This document shows positions 8,546 through 15,816 of a stretch of 64,000 bases of DNA, piece by piece (the first letter of the stretch is position 1; each line of letters starts with the position of its first letter). The stretch is from the NCBI RefSeq assembly GCF_900103665.1, contig NZ_FNGY01000006.1, positions 310,001 through 374,000 on the forward strand. Direction: 5' to 3'. The notes beneath the pieces were generated by a model, which ran no database searches, was not told the origin of the DNA, and was given only the letters and a program-made list of their open reading frames with translations. Source of the stretch: Pedobacter steynii. Its GTDB lineage: Bacteria > Bacteroidota > Bacteroidia > Sphingobacteriales > Sphingobacteriaceae. The position numbers and the translations under genes were made by a program.

Positions 8546-9620
8546 CTAAACCGGAGTTCAAGTTTTCAAAAAACTTAGCTCCGGTTTTTTTATGACGTAA
8601 CTTGTTGTTAATGTGATAGATGAGAAGCGCCGCCTCATTCACTTTTGTGGTGTGATGTTCCTTGCCGTCAAAAACCCATTTTTCAGGAAAGATCACACCA
8701 GTGATGTACCTTTTGCCCTCTAAATTCGCCTCTGAATATAGTTTAGACAGGTTTTTTAGGTGTGATAATGCGTCGGTTGCCATCAATTCAATGTTTAGGC
8801 CATGTGAGACCTTATTTTCCAATTCTTTTAACTCCGCTTCGCACCTGATAATCGCCTCGTCACATTCACTTTTGATCAATTTATATTCATCACTAGTGAG
8901 GGTATCTGTTAAGAGTAATTCTCTCGCCTTTGTGCTACGGTTATTATTGTTTGTAATCACTTCTACAATCCTTCTGCGCTGGGATTGAAGAAATTTAGAA
9001 TCGTCATTATAGGCATCACAGATAACCATTTCAAATAATTCAGCCATTCCTTTTCTTGGAATAAACCGCTTTAATTCCCTTTCAAATTGTTCATTTACAA
9101 AATCTGCTCTGAAACGCTGCTTGCAGGATATTTTGCAGTGATAGTAATAATAAAGTGCCCTTCGGCCCTTAGATGAACTACCAGTCATATTTCTGCCGCA
9201 TAACGGGCAGGTTAAAAAACCTCTTAACGGATATACTTCCGGTGAAGAAGCGTTTGCACCACCATTTAGATAATTCCGTCGCCTGCCGTTAATAATGTCT
9301 TGTACCTTATAAAATAGGCTTTCAGGGATTAAAGGATCATGTATTCCCTCAGCAAGGTACATTTCTTCCTCTTTAAACTTCGGTACAATGATTTTACCAC
9401 AATACACGGGATTTTTGATGGCTTCCCAAAAACTGGTTCTGGCACATCTCAGCGCCCTTTCTTTGGCCATCATCCAGACGTGTTCGGTTGCGAAAGTCCC
9501 CTTCGCAAGATGCTCAAACGCCCATTTCATATGAGTGGCCTCTGGTTCATCAAAAGCGATATACTTGTGTTTGCCATCTTCAGTGATCCTGTTTTTATAG
9601 CCAGGTAAAGCTTTGCCCAT
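8499..9620 (-). pseudogene. Large serine recombinase lacking its catalytic domain
   Basis: The 373-codon frame starts directly in the 'recombinase' domain (GKALPGYKNR onward). It continues through the NPVYCGKI block to a zinc ribbon (CPLC ... HCKISC, about residues 138-170) and a helical or coiled-coil stretch (about 205-285). A complete enzyme would have about 150 more residues at the N-terminus with the resolvase catalytic serine. These are absent, and an in-frame TAG lies two codons before the ATG. The last ~35 residues are encoded by the reverse strand of the tRNA-Leu terminator and of tRNA-Leu itself, so the native C-terminus is also altered. It is probably a decayed integrase of the adjoining island and is unlikely to be active. 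Confidence 0.85.
8548..8591 (+). terminator. Terminator of tRNA-Leu
   Basis: AACCGGAG...CTCCGGTTTTTTT forms a long, nearly perfect hairpin (arms from 8548 and up to 8584) followed by T's. It starts 3 bp after the tRNA. The same bases, read on the other strand, encode the C-terminal tail of the truncated recombinase. Confidence 0.8.
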
Positions 9621-9882
9621 CGTCTACAGCCTCTCCGGTATTTGCACAGATATTTAGGAAATGACGAACCTTATTATAATTTTGATACTGACTTTTGATT
9701 TTAGGTATAAGGTCTGGGACTTGCACTGTTGCTACCTCATCTCCTTTTAGATTAAAAAAGAAACCAAAATGCATACTTACTGTTGCTGAAACTTGTAGCG
9801 AGTTATCAGTATAGGACATCGGTGGAGAGATAATTACAATTACAGGTTGTTGGGGAAATTCAGTTGGATGCAATAAATTCAT
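9595..9882 (-). CDS. Small hypothetical protein downstream of the HNH gene
   Basis: The 95-codon frame begins 30 bp after the stop of the HNH-type gene on the same strand and overlaps the start of the truncated recombinase by 26 bp. The final residues (GQSFTWL) are therefore read from recombinase DNA in another frame. It shows no membrane segment or motif that I recognise. It could be a genuine small gene whose 3' end was replaced at the recombination joint near 9620, or a chance frame. Confidence is moderate to low. Confidence 0.45.
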   Translation of the reverse strand: MNLLHPTEFPQQPVIVIISPPMSYTDNSLQVSATVSMHFGFFFNLKGDEVATVQVPDLIPKIKSQYQNYNKVRHFLNICANTGEAVDDGQSFTWL

Positions 9883-9912
9883 ATCTAAATATAAAGCTTT
9901 AAATTAAACAGC

Positions 9913-10992
9913 TTATTTCAAGCCTTCAGGTTTATCTCTGGCAAAAAGAATAGTAACAATTTCATTTGGATCAAATTTCTGATTACCAATCCTGCCCTGA
10001 TCTATATTAACAGGAACACCTTGCTGAATTTTCTCCTTATCAAAATTAAGAGACATTTTCTTTACTTCACCCGCCTTTTTTTCGCATCCCGATAAATCTA
10101 AAATCTCATAATTCGCTCTACCGGACAAATTTTCTGTTGTAATTACGAAGGGTGGACACATGGGAATTTCCAATTTTTCCATTTCCAAAAGTTGCTTATC
10201 ACCCTTTCTATAAGGTAAATGGAGCTGTAGACAAGAATCCTGATAGTATAATTGGAATATATGAGTTGGCAGGTCAGAGTTAACTTTTTTTTTCCTAAAC
10301 AAAATACAGTAGGGAGTGGCTACCTCACCGCCTATTTGACTTCTAAAAACTTGGGTTGCATGGAAAGAAAAGTGATTGGTATTTAAACCCTTCATTATGA
10401 AGGCAAGTGCTAATCCATAATTTATAAACTCACTTTCAGACATTCTAGTCAACGCAATTTTTAACAAACTTTTATAAACATTTATTGGGATATATGAATT
10501 GCCTTTAACTTGCACTTCGATTTTTCCAGTATCGGTGAGGCTTGTAATTAGTCCTGGCATTTTTGCGGAAATTTCAACTGCTTCATTTCCATAAATTTCA
10601 CTTGCCCTTGCTTCCATTGAACCATCTGGAGCCTTAAATGTTGGTATCTTCTCTTTACCTAAAGAATAAATACTTCTATTGACCCCTAGGAAGTCGGCCG
10701 TACTTGTTTCAAATTTGGAGAAGTGATTATTACATTTGTCACACTCAAAGTCAGATATGCCAGCATTATTTCCAAACAGCCGTGATATTATATGAGGCTT
10801 GCTAACAAATGTCGTGTCTGGATGCTTTTTGCCACAAAACCGACAGATCATTTCTGATCGTTTTTTTAGTTTTCCTCTATTTCTTGGGTCTTTTGGCGCA
10901 ATATATATGTCTAGAACCTCATACTCTTTAAAGAAAGCATCACAGTGGGTATGATTGCCCTCATAAGTTCGGAATTGAATTTTTCGCTGCAT
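9913..10992 (-). CDS. HNH-type (HNH_5-like) putative endonuclease
   Basis: The 359-residue protein carries an N-terminal zinc-binding module with CRFC (Cys50, Cys53), KPHIIS (His67) and CDKCNNHF (Cys84, Cys87, Asn88-89, His90). The spacing resembles the HNH_5 group of putative nucleases, in which the metal-binding His sits in an 'eHiip'-like context. Here Lys-Pro precedes the His, so the match is not perfect. The remaining ~250 residues resemble nothing I know and could be a recognition domain. It lies in the accessory island with two other nuclease-like genes on the same strand. A role in defence or DNA processing is inferred. Confidence 0.7.
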   Translation of the reverse strand: MQRKIQFRTYEGNHTHCDAFFKEYEVLDIYIAPKDPRNRGKLKKRSEMICRFCGKKHPDTTFVSKPHIISRLFGNNAGISDFECDKCNNHFSKFETSTADFLGVNRSIYSLGKEKIPTFKAPDGSMEARASEIYGNEAVEISAKMPGLITSLTDTGKIEVQVKGNSYIPINVYKSLLKIALTRMSESEFINYGLALAFIMKGLNTNHFSFHATQVFRSQIGGEVATPYCILFRKKKVNSDLPTHIFQLYYQDSCLQLHLPYRKGDKQLLEMEKLEIPMCPPFVITTENLSGRANYEILDLSGCEKKAGEVKKMSLNFDKEKIQQGVPVNIDQGRIGNQKFDPNEIVTILFARDKPEGLK

Positions 10993-11099
10993 TGAATTTT
11001 GAGTGTAACTATTCTATTAAGATAACAATAAATACTGTGTCTGAACTGGCTTCTAAAGCTACCTTTCACGCCACTGGTTGGTTCTTTAATGATAATACA

Positions 11100-11240
11100 T
11101 AGTTGGGATGAAAATGGTATCGCTAAGTGCAAATTCCAATAATGGATTAGTATGGAGCAGAAAATGATATCAGGTAAAATGCGGAATCGGCGGCCATATT
11201 CATTCAAATACCCGACCAGTCTCGGCGAAATACCCAGCTA
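11100..11240. mobile_element. Possible degenerate IS21-like terminal segment
   Basis: Two copies of AAATACCC (11206-11213 and 11228-11235) sit 22 bp apart next to a GGCCATATT segment. On the - strand they read as a repeated GGGTATTT motif beside ATGGCCGCC. From memory, this repeated-octamer layout resembles the ends of IS21-family elements in Bacteroidetes. No transposase gene is present. The stretch between the HNH and DUF6602 genes (10993-11279) contains no gene that I can support; a 98-codon frame there looks like chance. Confidence 0.3.
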
Positions 11241-11279
11241 AATGATTCAAAAACATGCATGAATTTGAATAGGATCGAA

Positions 11280-12020
11280 TTAAAATTCAGCAATTTTCTG
11301 ATGTTCCTTGTCAAGGGCAAACCAGATAAAATTATTGTCGGCAACTGATCTGCCTGCAAGTGTGTCGACTAAGTTTGATATGAAAAATGAAAAGGATAGG
11401 TCTGGGATGTTGTAGACGGAATGCGGATTTGCATCATTAGGCCAGTATTTTACAAAAAAGTCCTTATTGAAGGATATATGGTTTACTTTAAATCGGCTAT
11501 AATGTTGATCATTCTGAAAACTATTGTTTCCTTGTTCGATGCTATTTCTTATACGGTTGAGGGTAGGGTTCATAGATTGATAAGAAAATATACCATTAAA
11601 AAATAGATCCTCTTTATTGGTCTTACCTTCGAAAATAAATTTGCCTTTTTCGTTGGCAGCATTAATCACTGTTCTTGCGTTCTGATTTTGTATATCGGCT
11701 TTAACTTCGATTATTGCCCGAACACTATCAGGAGTTGCAATAACAAAATCTCCTTCTTTAAAAATTATTGGGCTTTCATTATCATATATCATCAGATCAA
11801 TCTGACGAGAGGCCTGGTGTTGTCCGTAATCTTGCATCGGACGGATTACGAAGCCAGAAGCAATCTTATATTTCTCAGGCAGAAATCTGTTTATCATATT
11901 TTTTAGAACTGCCTCCTTGTACCGTCCATCTTCTCCATGATGATTAATCAAATTCCTAACATTATTGTTAGTTGCAATAAGTTGGCGTGTGGTGTTTTTA
12001 TGATATTCTAATAAACTCAT
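11280..12020 (-). CDS. DUF6602-type PD-(D/E)XK nuclease-like protein
   Basis: The 246-residue protein has an N-terminal segment with GEDGRYKEAVLKNMINRF and FLPEKY. An ASRQIDLMIYDN block (Asp near residue 75) and RAIIEVKADI (Glu-x-Lys near residue 105) follow. The D...ExK arrangement is the core of the PD-(D/E)XK nuclease fold, and the whole pattern fits the DUF6602 family as I know it; family members are largely uncharacterised. It starts 26 bp after the stop of the large SEC-C protein gene on the same strand, so the two probably form an operon. Biological role is inferred from the nuclease-rich neighbourhood. Confidence 0.75.
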   Translation of the reverse strand: MSLLEYHKNTTRQLIATNNNVRNLINHHGEDGRYKEAVLKNMINRFLPEKYKIASGFVIRPMQDYGQHQASRQIDLMIYDNESPIIFKEGDFVIATPDSVRAIIEVKADIQNQNARTVINAANEKGKFIFEGKTNKEDLFFNGIFSYQSMNPTLNRIRNSIEQGNNSFQNDQHYSRFKVNHISFNKDFFVKYWPNDANPHSVYNIPDLSFSFFISNLVDTLAGRSVADNNFIWFALDKEHQKIAEF

Positions 12021-12046
12021 AGTTAAGGTTGATTACATTGATTTGA

Positions 12047-14392
12047 TTAGTTTTTAGTTGGTTCGGAAAAAATTCTTGCACCACAGCATTTTTTATATTT
12101 CTTTCCGCTTTTACATGGACAGGGTTCGTTCCTGCCAATCTTCGCATGATTTCCAACTGGTATTTTAAATCCTGGGTTGCTCGTGCCGAAAAAACTATTG
12201 CATTCTGCTTCTAATTTCTGATCATAAATCCAGGGTTCATCAAGGTATATAATGTAGTCTACGAGGTTGGGACTTCTGGTAAACGTTCCTAATCCCAGCC
12301 ATGCATTACATTTTGATTTGTATTTCCTCAAAACGGAGTAGACTTCTGTTACAGTTTCCAGTTCTTCGGGATTTTCCGTTTCGGTAACGACGTAGGTTAG
12401 GCCGAAGTCTGGAGCAGCTGGGTAGGCAAGTGACTTTCGCGTATTTTCTTTGATGGCCTTTTGTTTATAAGAGATCATATTTTTCACAATGTCTTCCTGC
12501 GCAGTGCCCGAGAAGTCCATGAGGCTGAAAATGATGTCGGTAACGTTTTCGTGCCTGCTATGTTTGATGTTATTTAACAATAGATCAAAATTTTCTGGTT
12601 TCCATCGGTTGAGAATGGGATCATTTTTTTCAGAGACAAGGTGGGATAGACCAGTTTTGTATGGATAATAGTTGCGGTCTATATTTGCTCCAAAATCGGT
12701 GTCCAGCATTCCCCCGTCGTAATTATCCATTTTCCAAAGTTTGTGCCTAAGGTGGTATCCCAGGAACACCAGTTCTTCTGCTGCATGAAAATAATCTAAC
12801 AGGTTGATCCGCTGACGGACGTAATATAGAAAGTCATAGGGATCAGGTAGGTAGTGAGCAAGTAATTCGAGGTCAAAGATGGAAATGAATAGCGGGGCAG
12901 GCCCTTTTTCTTCCTTATCTAGCATCATATGAACTTGGTGCACAAGGGATGGATAGTTTTCTGTAGTCAACCCCATGATATATACTTCATTGATCTCCCT
13001 ATTCAGTTGGGGAATATCCTTTCCGTTTTCGTCAAGAAATCGGACTTTTTTGTCCAGTATGCTTTGCCGGGAAACCACGCCCTGATCATAGGCATCCTGA
13101 ATAGCACCTTTGAAATCTTTTGAAAGCTGTTCAAAGTTTCCTCGTTTTGCCATTAAGGTCATCTTTTTTGATTTGACCTGTACGCATAGGGCTTTGTTCC
13201 CTAGTAAACATAAAACATCTATATCGGTTTCAGTCTGACCTTTTTTTGCACTGAGCAGGACGGATTTAAAAGTGTTTTCTTTTCCAAAAACTTTGCACAG
13301 AAACTCAAATGCCATTTCTTCGCCCACGTCTCCACGGTGTTTGGACAGTTGAGGCCGGTATTGACTGTCATCCCACATCCAGTAAAACGGACTTTCATAA
13401 ACTGATTCTGCAACCAGGTAATTGATAGGAACAAAGTACCGCTCCTGGTCTAATTGAATAAGCGGGCGTGAATTCATAATGTTATAGTGACCAGGCCCCT
13501 CGTAGCCAGTATTGCAATCTGCTGAAAATGAAAAATTTGTAAAAAACTCCACAAGGCCATTCTGGTCTTCAAAATCACTTTTCTTAACCGTAAACAGCTC
13601 CAACAAATTGCGGTAAAACTGCTGCCAGTCTTCGGTATTGTTTTTCTTTGAACGGTCAGGCATCGGGAACAATTGCTGGTATTGGTAGAAGTTAAGCGCA
13701 ATGAACTGTTCACGTTCAATCTTTTTAAAGCCTTCTTTAGAATAAAGCTTGGTTAATTTTTTCTTTGTTTTCTGAATGATGCCAGGAAAAGTCTCTTTCA
13801 GATCAAACAGATTGACTTGTTTGGATTTTTCATTCAGAATTTGCTTTATTTTGTTTACAACCTTAACAACTTGCTCAATCTCAAATCCTTTGTTTTTAGT
13901 CAGCCATTCAAGGTCATATTTGTATTTTGGTTCTAGATATTCCAGATACTGAAAATCATAAACGCCGTCTCCTGCATAAAAAGTCGGCTCTATTATTCCG
14001 CCGTCTTTCACGAAAAAATCCACCTTATCCTCTAGATGGATCGGAAGCTCCTGGCCGTTTTCCGTTAGTTCCATCATTTCACGCAGCTTGCTGAACTGCG
14101 GAGCACTAAAGGACATTTGAAGTTCTTGTGCCAGTTCATAAGTATTCTCCTTCATTGCAATTACTTCTTCGGGTGATTTGGGAAAGTTTAGATTCAACGA
14201 CCGCTGAACCAAAAAGCCGATTATCAGCGAGCATTCCTTAACGCTTAGCTTGGAACGGGGGTCTACTAGGTGAATTTTGTCCAGGTTATGGTGGAAGTCT
14301 TCGAAAAGGATTAGGCACAATGCGTAGATGTATCCATCAGTATGAATCAATGCCTTTAAATCAACAAGTACTTGATCAGTAGTTCTTATCAT
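12047..14392 (-). CDS. Large protein with PD-(D/E)XK-like domain and C-terminal SEC-C motif
   Basis: The product is 781 residues from ATG 14392. A TTG seven codons upstream (14413) lies inside a TATATTTG promoter box, so it is rejected as the start. Helical, otherwise unknown sequence fills the first ~340 residues. A restriction-like core follows at about 350-410: GDVGEE (possible Glu), TDIDVL (Asp) and VQVKSKK (Gln-x-Lys). The C-terminus carries a SEC-C zinc motif (NEPCPCKSGKKYKKCC), as in SecA and in several accessory proteins. I know of no characterised protein with this combination. It is the first and largest gene of the island operon and is followed by the DUF6602 gene. A DNA- or RNA-targeting defence role is plausible but unproven. 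Confidence 0.8.
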   Translation of the reverse strand: MIRTTDQVLVDLKALIHTDGYIYALCLILFEDFHHNLDKIHLVDPRSKLSVKECSLIIGFLVQRSLNLNFPKSPEEVIAMKENTYELAQELQMSFSAPQFSKLREMMELTENGQELPIHLEDKVDFFVKDGGIIEPTFYAGDGVYDFQYLEYLEPKYKYDLEWLTKNKGFEIEQVVKVVNKIKQILNEKSKQVNLFDLKETFPGIIQKTKKKLTKLYSKEGFKKIEREQFIALNFYQYQQLFPMPDRSKKNNTEDWQQFYRNLLELFTVKKSDFEDQNGLVEFFTNFSFSADCNTGYEGPGHYNIMNSRPLIQLDQERYFVPINYLVAESVYESPFYWMWDDSQYRPQLSKHRGDVGEEMAFEFLCKVFGKENTFKSVLLSAKKGQTETDIDVLCLLGNKALCVQVKSKKMTLMAKRGNFEQLSKDFKGAIQDAYDQGVVSRQSILDKKVRFLDENGKDIPQLNREINEVYIMGLTTENYPSLVHQVHMMLDKEEKGPAPLFISIFDLELLAHYLPDPYDFLYYVRQRINLLDYFHAAEELVFLGYHLRHKLWKMDNYDGGMLDTDFGANIDRNYYPYKTGLSHLVSEKNDPILNRWKPENFDLLLNNIKHSRHENVTDIIFSLMDFSGTAQEDIVKNMISYKQKAIKENTRKSLAYPAAPDFGLTYVVTETENPEELETVTEVYSVLRKYKSKCNAWLGLGTFTRSPNLVDYIIYLDEPWIYDQKLEAECNSFFGTSNPGFKIPVGNHAKIGRNEPCPCKSGKKYKKCCGARIFSEPTKN

Positions 14393-14410
14393 ATGTGAGC
14401 TTAATTTAGT

Positions 14411-14418
14411 CAAATATA
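14411..14418 (-). promoter_or_regulatory. -7 promoter box for the SEC-C protein gene
   Basis: On the - strand the bases read TATATTTG, a perfect TAnnTTTG match. It ends 18 bp before ATG 14392, implying a very short leader. No -33 TTG is found at the usual spacing. Confidence 0.55.
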
Positions 14419-14457
14419 ACTATTTCGGCCCAAAACGATATCGGCGTGGCTAATCAC

Positions 14458-14509
14458 CCCTAGTAGTGATATTGCTCCACTTGGAGTATAAAAAACATCA
14501 CTACTAGGG
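14458..14509. repeat. Nested inverted repeat upstream of the SEC-C gene
   Basis: A perfect 13-bp inverted repeat, CCCTAGTAGTGAT (14458-14470) with ATCACTACTAGGG (14497-14509), encloses a smaller one, CTCCA (14475-14479) with TGGAG (14482-14486). It lies 40-90 bp upstream of the -7 box. There is no T-run, so it is not a clear terminator. It could be an operator, a recombination site or a small-element end. The surrounding non-coding stretch (14419-14553) shows nothing else. Confidence 0.6.
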
Positions 14510-14553
14510 TTGACTAAAAATAACGCTTTAGCGATTTTTTGAGTCATAAAATT

Positions 14554-14796
14554 TCAAGCCAGCTTCTTGCCAAACGATTGAAAGAGGACGCTTTTGCTCT
14601 CTTGATCTGTATACTTTCTTTGATACTTCCGCTTAAAATCACGTCCAAGATTGGTACTTTCTAAAAACTCATTCATAGAAGCCAATTCAGCTAGATCATT
14701 CAAAAACGAGTGTGAATTCAGGACGGGTTCGAGTACAGATCCCTCTTTACGAAAGTAGAGAGGGATTTTTGGTTTTAGCAGGTTTTGGAGGTTCCT
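14554..14796 (-). pseudogene. 3' remnant of an unidentified gene
   Basis: An 80-codon open frame on the - strand reads like genuine protein (charged and helical, for example NDLAELASMNEFLES and GRDFKRKYQRKY) and ends at TGA 14554-14556. It has no start codon until an internal Met at codon 41 and is blocked by TAA just upstream, next to the AraC gene stop. It looks like the 3' end of a gene cut off at the right-hand island boundary. I do not recognise the family. Confidence 0.4.
14739..14770 (+). terminator. Hairpin with T-run at the island's right edge
   Basis: ATCCCTCT (14739-14746) pairs with AGAGGGAT (14759-14766) and a T-run follows on the + strand. No + strand gene lies upstream, so this may be left over from sequence displaced by the island. 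It overlaps the unidentified 3' remnant on the other strand. Confidence 0.45.
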
Positions 14797-14805
14797 TTAA
14801 TGCCC

Positions 14806-15663
14806 TCAATTATTGATGTGCCTGAAGTACCAAAGCCTGTATTGCAACGGCGTAGTTTTTTTTATTTTTAAAAACTGCTTATGGAAATTGGCCATGGTAT
14901 TGTAACCGCTATCAAAACATATATCCAAAACCGTCTTTTTTGTTTCCACAAGGGATGTACAAGCGTATCCGATTCTTATTTCGTTCAAAAAATTGATATA
15001 TGTTTTTTTAGTACTTTTCTTAAAATAGTTACAAAATGCCGGTATACTCATAGATGCGATATCCGCTACCTGGGAAAGTGAAATTGACTCCTTAAAAGAA
15101 TCGATGGTAAATTGAAAGATGCGGTCGATACATTCCTTATCCTTATTGTTCATTTGTTTTACGTCTAGCGTCGAAATTTCGACGTATTCTTTGCTTGTTG
15201 CTATAATTTCAAGGCATTGGCCGAGGATCAGGATGCGTTGAAAACCGATGGCTGTTTCGAGATTGCTGATCAGCGGAAAAAGCAATTGTCGGCTGTCGCC
15301 CGTTATCTTTAAACCAGATAATGAAGTCAGAAGTAGTTTCTTAATATATCGGCTTTCCGGTATATTTAATATTTCAGTGCCCCAGAAATCTTCCCGGAAC
15401 TGAACCACCATTGCACTTGTGATCAATTCAGGGTCTCTTTTTTGAAATGTATGCGGAAGATTACTTCCCAAAAAATAAATGTCACCAGTTTCAAATTCGC
15501 CAACATGATTGCCAACAAAGCTCAGTCCTGAGCCTTGAGTAAATAAGATGAGCTCGTATTCAATATGTTGGTGCCAACCGACTTCAAAATTTGGTGTTTT
15601 AAAAGTCTTGGCAACAAACGAAGTGTTTTCGTTCAGTGTTAGTTTTTGAATGAATGGCTTCAT
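14806..15663 (-). CDS. AraC family transcriptional regulator
   Basis: The 285-residue protein has an N-terminal cupin-like sensor half (motifs WHQHIEYEL and GDIYFLGSNLPHTF) and a C-terminal AraC-type double helix-turn-helix (about residues 185-280, including SLSQVADIASMSIPAFCNYFKK and VLDICFDSGYNTMANFHKQF). It is transcribed away from the sugar porter operon with a 153-bp shared intergenic region, so it is very probably the local regulator that responds to the transported compound. Confidence 0.9.
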   Translation of the reverse strand: MKPFIQKLTLNENTSFVAKTFKTPNFEVGWHQHIEYELILFTQGSGLSFVGNHVGEFETGDIYFLGSNLPHTFQKRDPELITSAMVVQFREDFWGTEILNIPESRYIKKLLLTSLSGLKITGDSRQLLFPLISNLETAIGFQRILILGQCLEIIATSKEYVEISTLDVKQMNNKDKECIDRIFQFTIDSFKESISLSQVADIASMSIPAFCNYFKKSTKKTYINFLNEIRIGYACTSLVETKKTVLDICFDSGYNTMANFHKQFLKIKKTTPLQYRLWYFRHINN

Positions 15664-15782
15664 GAGTTGACGATATTTTGTTTTTCCTGTTGTAAGTTAA
15701 GGGATTTTGAATTTTTTTATTAAAATAGTTTTCTTTTTTGATATGAAAGTGTAAGATAGAAAAATCAGAAAGGGTTAATTTA

Positions 15783-15801
15783 GTGTCTTGACAAACGACA
15801 C
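15783..15801. promoter_or_regulatory. Possible regulator site before the sugar porter
   Basis: A short inverted repeat, GTGTC-N9-GACAC, lies 16 bp before the ATG of the sugar porter and includes TTGACA. It could be part of an AraC-regulated promoter. The repeat is only 5 bp, so the call is weak. Confidence 0.25.
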
Positions 15802-15816
15802 ATCAATCTGGTTAAT

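Noticed and set aside
10911..11207. 98-codon frame on the - strand between the HNH and DUF6602 genes
   Set aside because: It overlaps the HNH gene start in another frame and crosses the IS-like relic; composition looks random and no motif is visible.
14727..14750. GGGTTCGAGTACAG, similar to a tRNA T-loop, as a duplicated att site of tRNA-Leu
   Set aside because: Only 10 of 14 bases match tRNA-Leu, the T stem does not pair, and the bases belong to a protein-like frame on the other strand.
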